64,000 nucleotides of DNA from Lasioglossum baleicum (taxonomy: Eukaryota > Arthropoda > Insecta > Hymenoptera > Halictidae): positions 3,472,001 to 3,536,000 of the forward strand of contig NC_134932.1 in NCBI RefSeq assembly GCF_051020765.1, read 5' to 3'. Below, in pieces: positions 59,319-64,000 of this stretch. The position numbers and the translations under genes were made by a program. Under the pieces are notes generated by a model that had not been told where the DNA came from, made no database searches, and was given only the letters and a program-made list of their open reading frames with translations. The first letter of the stretch is position 1, and each line of letters begins with the position of its first letter.

Positions 59319-59573
59319 GTGTTTTCAGTTTTCAAATTAGCGCCAAGTAATACAACAATCGCAGAAGCGCGAATCAATCACAAGAGATGGCGCGGAAGAG
59401 AGTTTGTTCCAGCGATGGTGACCGACACGGCGACGAAGTGCGACCGGTATACGAAGGAGAATACAAGGGAGAAGATCCACAAACGCTTGCTGAAGAACAT
59501 CTCCGACCTTCGGCTTCGTCGTAACAACGGAATCAAGAAAGAGAAAAAAGGTAAGAAGAGAAGGAGAGGATGA
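59319..59573 (+). other. Open frame of uncertain status (possible exon)
   Basis: The frame is Lys/Arg-rich (KNISDLRLRRNNGIKKEKKG) and includes a good donor-like AAAAAG|GTAAGA at 59550-59551. No acceptor-linked partner, start context or homology is recognised. It may be chance in a purine-rich region. Confidence 0.2.
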
Positions 59574-59855
59574 GGTAGAAGCGGTAGGGGTGGCGGAAAA
59601 GGTAAAAACACGGCGAAGGAAACGGACGTCGAGTGAAATCTAGCGAAACAAGGGAGAAAGAGTTAAAATAGAGAGTATGCAGCGAGACGGAAGAGCGGGG
59701 ACGCGCAAAAAAGGGAAAGACTGTGTGGAAAGTGCAAAAAGGATGAAGGTGAGAAAGAATGGGAAATCGGCGAGCGGGTGCATCAAACGACCTGCGCAGC
59801 TGTTGCACGCCACGCCGCGCCGCGCCGCACAGTGGGTAAAATCGACGTTCTAGCT

Positions 59856-60217
59856 GTTCACGCCTATTTCACCATTATTTCAATACATAAAGACCACATT
59901 AAATAGGTCGTTGGATTCGTCTTGCCGTCAGCTATAACATTATTGAATAAAAAATATATAGTTATAAATAAATAATGAAAGTGACCACAATTTTTTATTG
60001 AAAAAAAATTTTTTTGGAAATTTTTTGTATTGATATTTGTAAAAGACTGTGTACTGATTACTTTTCGTAGGAAACATTTTTTTGTCACACCACCCGAAAT
60101 GTCTGAAAACTCGTGTGAATAATGAATAATATTTGAAAACTGGGTGTTCACGCCTATTTCACCATTATTTCAATACATAAATAGGTCGTTGGATTCGCCT
60201 TGCCGTCAGCTATAACA
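59856..60217 (+). repeat. Direct repeat of ~75-84 bp at 290-bp spacing
   Basis: 59856-59939 and 60146-60217 share GTTCACGCCTATTTCACCAT, TATTTCAATACATAAA, AATAGGTCGTTGGATTCG and TTGCCGTCAGCTATAACA. The second copy lacks about 11 bases. The intervening 206 bases are AT-rich. This fits a local tandem duplication. Confidence 0.85.
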
Positions 60218-61020
60218 GCGGCGGCAACATTAGGATCGTCGCGTCGAGCGATTCCTGTCGGCCCGCGTTCGTTGCACAATGCAGATTTGGACGCTGAGAA
60301 GCGTCGACTACTTGCACATTGCGCTAATTAACTCTGGTGCGATCTTTGGTTGAGACACGTCCGCTTAAAACACACGTACTGTTGGATCGTGACATTCTGT
60401 TCGGTTGTCTTCAATATTTTTCTACTTTTTAAGAAAATTCCAAGTAGACATTGAATCTTGATGCAGAATAAAAATTCTGAGCGATTCGAAACGCACAGAC
60501 GTACAAATTCGATTCGTATACGTTGTGCGAACAATAAATTGGTCTAGAAACAATTGAACCGTTTCAGTTGAGAACAGATGCAACAGTCGTGTTATATGAA
60601 ATTAATTTATTTTCACGACCAGCTCCACGATTCCCATCGGTTTTCATTATTCGTGTGATTAATCAGGAGCTAAATAATAAATTACCTTTCATATATCGTT
60701 GAGTCAACTAACCGCTGCGGCACGAACGAATGCAGTGACGTTCGAATCGTATTAATATCTGATCTGATTCCTCTAATTATTAATACTTCTCGAACATGCG
60801 CGTTTGATTAGGCGGAACGCTATTCAATTCGATTTCAATTTCACACTATGCACAAGTAATTGAATATAATAATTAATTAATACGCGACTATTATATCCCG
60901 TATAGCTTGAATAACGTTGCTCGAATAAAATCGTATACAGGATAGGTTTAATCGGACTTGGTTCTCACAGTGGTTCATGGCTAAGGATTTTTTTAAAGAA
61001 TCCTCCAATAGCAACAGCAG

Positions 61021-61023
<3 letters not shown>

Positions 61024-61070
<47 letters not shown>
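61024..61070. repeat. (TA)n microsatellite
   Basis: About 47 uninterrupted bases of TA dinucleotide between an AGATT context and AAAAATAAACC. Confidence 0.95.
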
Positions 61071-61076
<6 letters not shown>

Positions 61077-62247
61077 ACCCCAACAACTCGCCATCGATAA
61101 CAAAATCCAATAATTTCCTTCGGGATTATTCTGTGGAAGAAGATTTTTAAGCTTCCATTTGGAGCAGCACGATTACTGAAAAGTGAAAAGCCTGTTAATA
61201 GGCTTTCGGTAGGTAAAGTGTTAACAACATCCGTGCAAGGAACACTTATATTGTCACGTATGATTTGAAGGAGATCGAGTTCTCTGTTAGCAGGAGATTC
61301 GAGAAAGGGTCGAAAGGGACGGTCAGCGATACGTGTCGCGTTAACCGGCGCGATTATTCATTCAGGACAGAGACCCGTCGTCGGTTGGTATATCCGGCTG
61401 GTTGTGATGCATCGTGTCGCGTTGCATTCTCGAAAACAAAAATGTCCGGCCGGACGCATTCTGGTTGCGTGTTACATACTCGGTGCCCGTGAGCCCGGCG
61501 CGGCGCGGCGCGCGGCGTTCTCTCCCCTTCTTCCTGGAACGAACGCGAGGAATTCACGGTGCGCGGCGCGTTGGATTGATCCTTCAACCCGTTCGAACGC
61601 CCCCCCCCCTCTTCTTTTCCTGCAAAGCGTGACGAGGGTAAAGTATGATTAGGATCCATCAGCGTTCACCGCGATCCCGCGAAGGATCCTGCGTTTATTT
61701 CTTCGGCCGACAGACTCTCGAGACACGACAAGACTCGCAGCAGACCAGCTTTTTCCAACGGGAAACAACGAGGGTTTATGCTTTGTTCCGGCGATTTACT
61801 ATTAGGGGATCAAGCGAGATTGAATTCTATGGCGCTGGGAAAATGTCAGGAGCTCGTGAATATTTGTTCGAGCACGCGCACGGTGTTTTACAATTTGCGG
61901 GGATTGCCCAAAGGATCACATTCGAGGTTTATAACATGCTCTTCGATGTTGAACATTTCTAGATTCTCCGACTCATTTTCTTCTTATTTGGTGCCACCAC
62001 AGAGGTCTGCAATTTAATATTAGGTATGTAGTCCGAAAAGTTTCTTTCCTTTAACGCTAAACCTCAAATGACCGGTTTTATATTTTTAATTTCACAATTA
62101 TTGAAATTATTAAGTTACTTACGTGGAAATTGTTTCCAAGCACGTGTAATAGAAATGGCAAAAAATCTAAATAAATAGAATCATGTCATTTTTAGAAGCT
62201 AAAACATTTTCATCGCTTTTAGTGCTCGGTAGGTTCATCAGCGTTAA

Positions 62248-62474
62248 CCCCTTGCCTTACGATTCATTTTACAGTTTTATTGACTAGAATTTTTTTTCTA
62301 CATCGAAATTTCCAAAAAAGGAGAATATTGATATCAATTGTGTATGCCTATAGCTGTATGTTCTCCAATAGCTGTATATCAACAAAACTAAAATAGAATT
62401 TTATTTCGGTTTAAAGGAAAGGGGAATTAACATACATACACACCTGTCAGACACACGATATTGTAAGGCAAGAG
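62248..62474. mobile_element. TTAA-type MITE, CCCCTTGCC family (copy 3, right end decayed)
   Basis: TTAA (62244-62247) is followed by CCCCTTGCCTTACGATTCAT. The right end TTGTAAGGCAAGAGG is inverted but has lost the flanking TTAA. The interior again has ATTTTACAGTTTTA-type sequence. Confidence 0.6.
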
Positions 62475-62495
62475 GAAAATATTGCTAAATAAATA

Positions 62496-62658
62496 TTAGG
62501 TTGTCCTAAAAGTTGGTTTTCGATGCATGCACATAATGCAAATTCATTTTAGGCGATACCAAAAAACATTAACATAAAGATTATCGCATCGTTTGTCTTT
62601 TTACAATTTAGCAACATTAAAGGCACACATTCTGAAAGAAACTTTTCTGACAACCTAA
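62496..62658. mobile_element. 163-base miniature mariner
   Basis: The ends TTAGGTTGTCCTAAAAGTTG and (reversed) TTAGGTTGTCAGAAAAGTTT are flanked by TA at 62494-62495 and 62659-62660. It keeps only about 110 bases of interior, a deletion derivative of a mariner. Confidence 0.85.
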
Positions 62659-62664
62659 TATAAT

Positions 62665-64000
62665 TCAATGAATCAAACTTAGCGTACTTGGGGGCACTGT
62701 TGGAGCGTGTTCAAGTGAAACATAAGGTTTGCCGTACTTTTTGGAAAATCCCACATTGTTAGAGATTTCCCCGACTCGTTGATATCTAGTAGATATGTCG
62801 TCTTCCTTCAAATACAATAGAGGTACGTACCGCAACCCCGTTTGACCATTACTTCTAATTGCGAGCACGTCTACACTCTGTAGACACCTCCGACAACATC
62901 CACCGCCTTTTATCTCGAGGTTAGGTGTATAACTTTTACAGTTACTTTTCGAGCACCCTATGAATCAGACCGGGACGATCCGCAGTGATCCGAGGAGGAC
63001 TGAATTCGGCGTGATTGTTAACAACGTTTCGTGAATCACGTCCCCCTCGAATCGTATTAATTGCTGATCGCTGAACGTCACCGAAGTGGATGCGCCGTTA
63101 AACGATATCCGAGGGAAACTGAAACGCGCGATGGAATTACGGTGTAGCGATATCCCGACGCGATTCGATGCACGAAAAGTAGAGGCGGCGGATAGGCTAT
63201 AATTTCGTTTAGAGGCGCAATAAAACGGCATAGATTTATCGGATACGTATATGACGTCGTCCCGTCGCGTCGCGTCGGGATGTTCAGGTGAATTGAGACG
63301 CAAACCCACCCGGGGGATGGATGCCGGCATCCAAAAGGGCGGGCACCGTTATTGCTGTCTGTAGACTGTCATTTCCGTCGTCGGCAGCACGGCAGATATA
63401 ACAGTCGTCGTGTAGGGCTGTTATCGACTTTCCACCAGATACCAGTCGCGATTGATCGCGTAATACGTCTTCCACTTTACGATTTTCGCGAATCTCTGTC
63501 AGGGGCGCTTCTACGTGGTACAAAGCGAAAGTATCGTCGTCGAGTGGCGGCTCTGGATATGCGAGATAAAGTGGCATTACGCGAAATCCAGCACAGTGTT
63601 TTATGGCCGCTGGAACAGAGCCGAAATTTATATGTATACGGGAATAAATTCGTAATGCAACCCGTTTAACATAAAGCCCGATGAGGTCGGCCGGACGCGA
63701 TCCTGGACTAAAATCTTTGATTTTACTCTGGACTTCCATCACGATTGAATTACTAGACTGCGGATTTTATGCGGATTTATGACAGAAATGAGTAGGCACC
63801 ATTTGAAACAGTTGAAAGATTAAAAGACTTTAAGAGGTTAGGTACAATTAAGTCTCCACAACACAACTTGTATCTTCGAAGTATGTGTGTACCTTTGTGC
63901 CCTCTCGTAAACCCGCTAAAAGACTTGTCAAGAGTATTAATATATTATTTTCATTACGTTAAAATGATTAGCGAAAAATTAAAAATATTTAGCTGCTATG
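62665..64000. other. No gene supported; overlapping minus-strand frames
   Basis: Two long frames (62965-63330 and 63284-63742, minus) overlap in different phases. The region is GC-richer than its surroundings, which lengthens chance frames. Neither product is recognised and no splice arrangement links them. The motif AGACTGCGGATTTTATGC occurs at 63754. Confidence 0.35.

Noticed and set aside
63284..63742. 152-codon minus-strand frame as a gene
   Set aside because: It overlaps another long frame in a different phase in GC-rich DNA, has no known motifs, and no splice partners were found.

Overview
The window is nuclear DNA from an insect, most likely a hymenopteran (bee- or ant-like). The reasons are spliced genes with GT-AG introns, insect-type families (tetraspanins, FAM177, an NCKAP5-like protein), and a dense load of short hAT-, Tc1/mariner- and TTAA-type inverted-repeat elements. 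There are also dispersed (GGCGC)n tracts and mixed GC/AT composition. No prokaryotic features, rRNA genes or CRISPR arrays are present. All gene models were assembled by hand from reading frames and splice signals; no database search was possible.

Layout. At 2-562 (+) are the last two exons of a gene that begins outside the window (product not recognised). At 1699-2305 (-) is a complete three-exon FAM177-family gene, convergent with it and separated by a TA-flanked inverted-repeat element. At 4897-7713 (+) and 10422-26577 (+) are two tandem tetraspanin genes with the same exon design (20-codon first exon, 63-codon second exon, all phase-0 junctions). The second gene has two alternative first exons, 10422-10481 and 13044-13103, each encoding a different N-terminus and first half of TM1, spliced to a common exon more than 11 kb downstream. 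At 31701-47315 (-) is a ten-exon gene whose exons join in phase and match the Nck-associated protein 5 (NCKAP5/NCKAP5L) family.

From 47316 to 64000 I recognise no coding gene. This stretch may hold 5' non-coding exons or the promoter of the NCKAP5-like gene, and it contains several mariner remnants and small inverted-repeat elements.

The most unusual structure is in the long tetraspanin intron. It is a 2.54-kb near-perfect palindrome (19761-22303) with 937/938-bp arms that differ by about one base insertion, a 668-bp spacer, and a tRNA-Arg(ACG)-like sequence in each arm. It sits inside a larger element with CTTCGAA-rich ends. A second strong observation is a paralogous empty/filled site pair: a pogo-like element at 32401-32594 is intact, while a second copy near 38480-38970 is split at the corresponding TTAA by a TTAA-flanked element.
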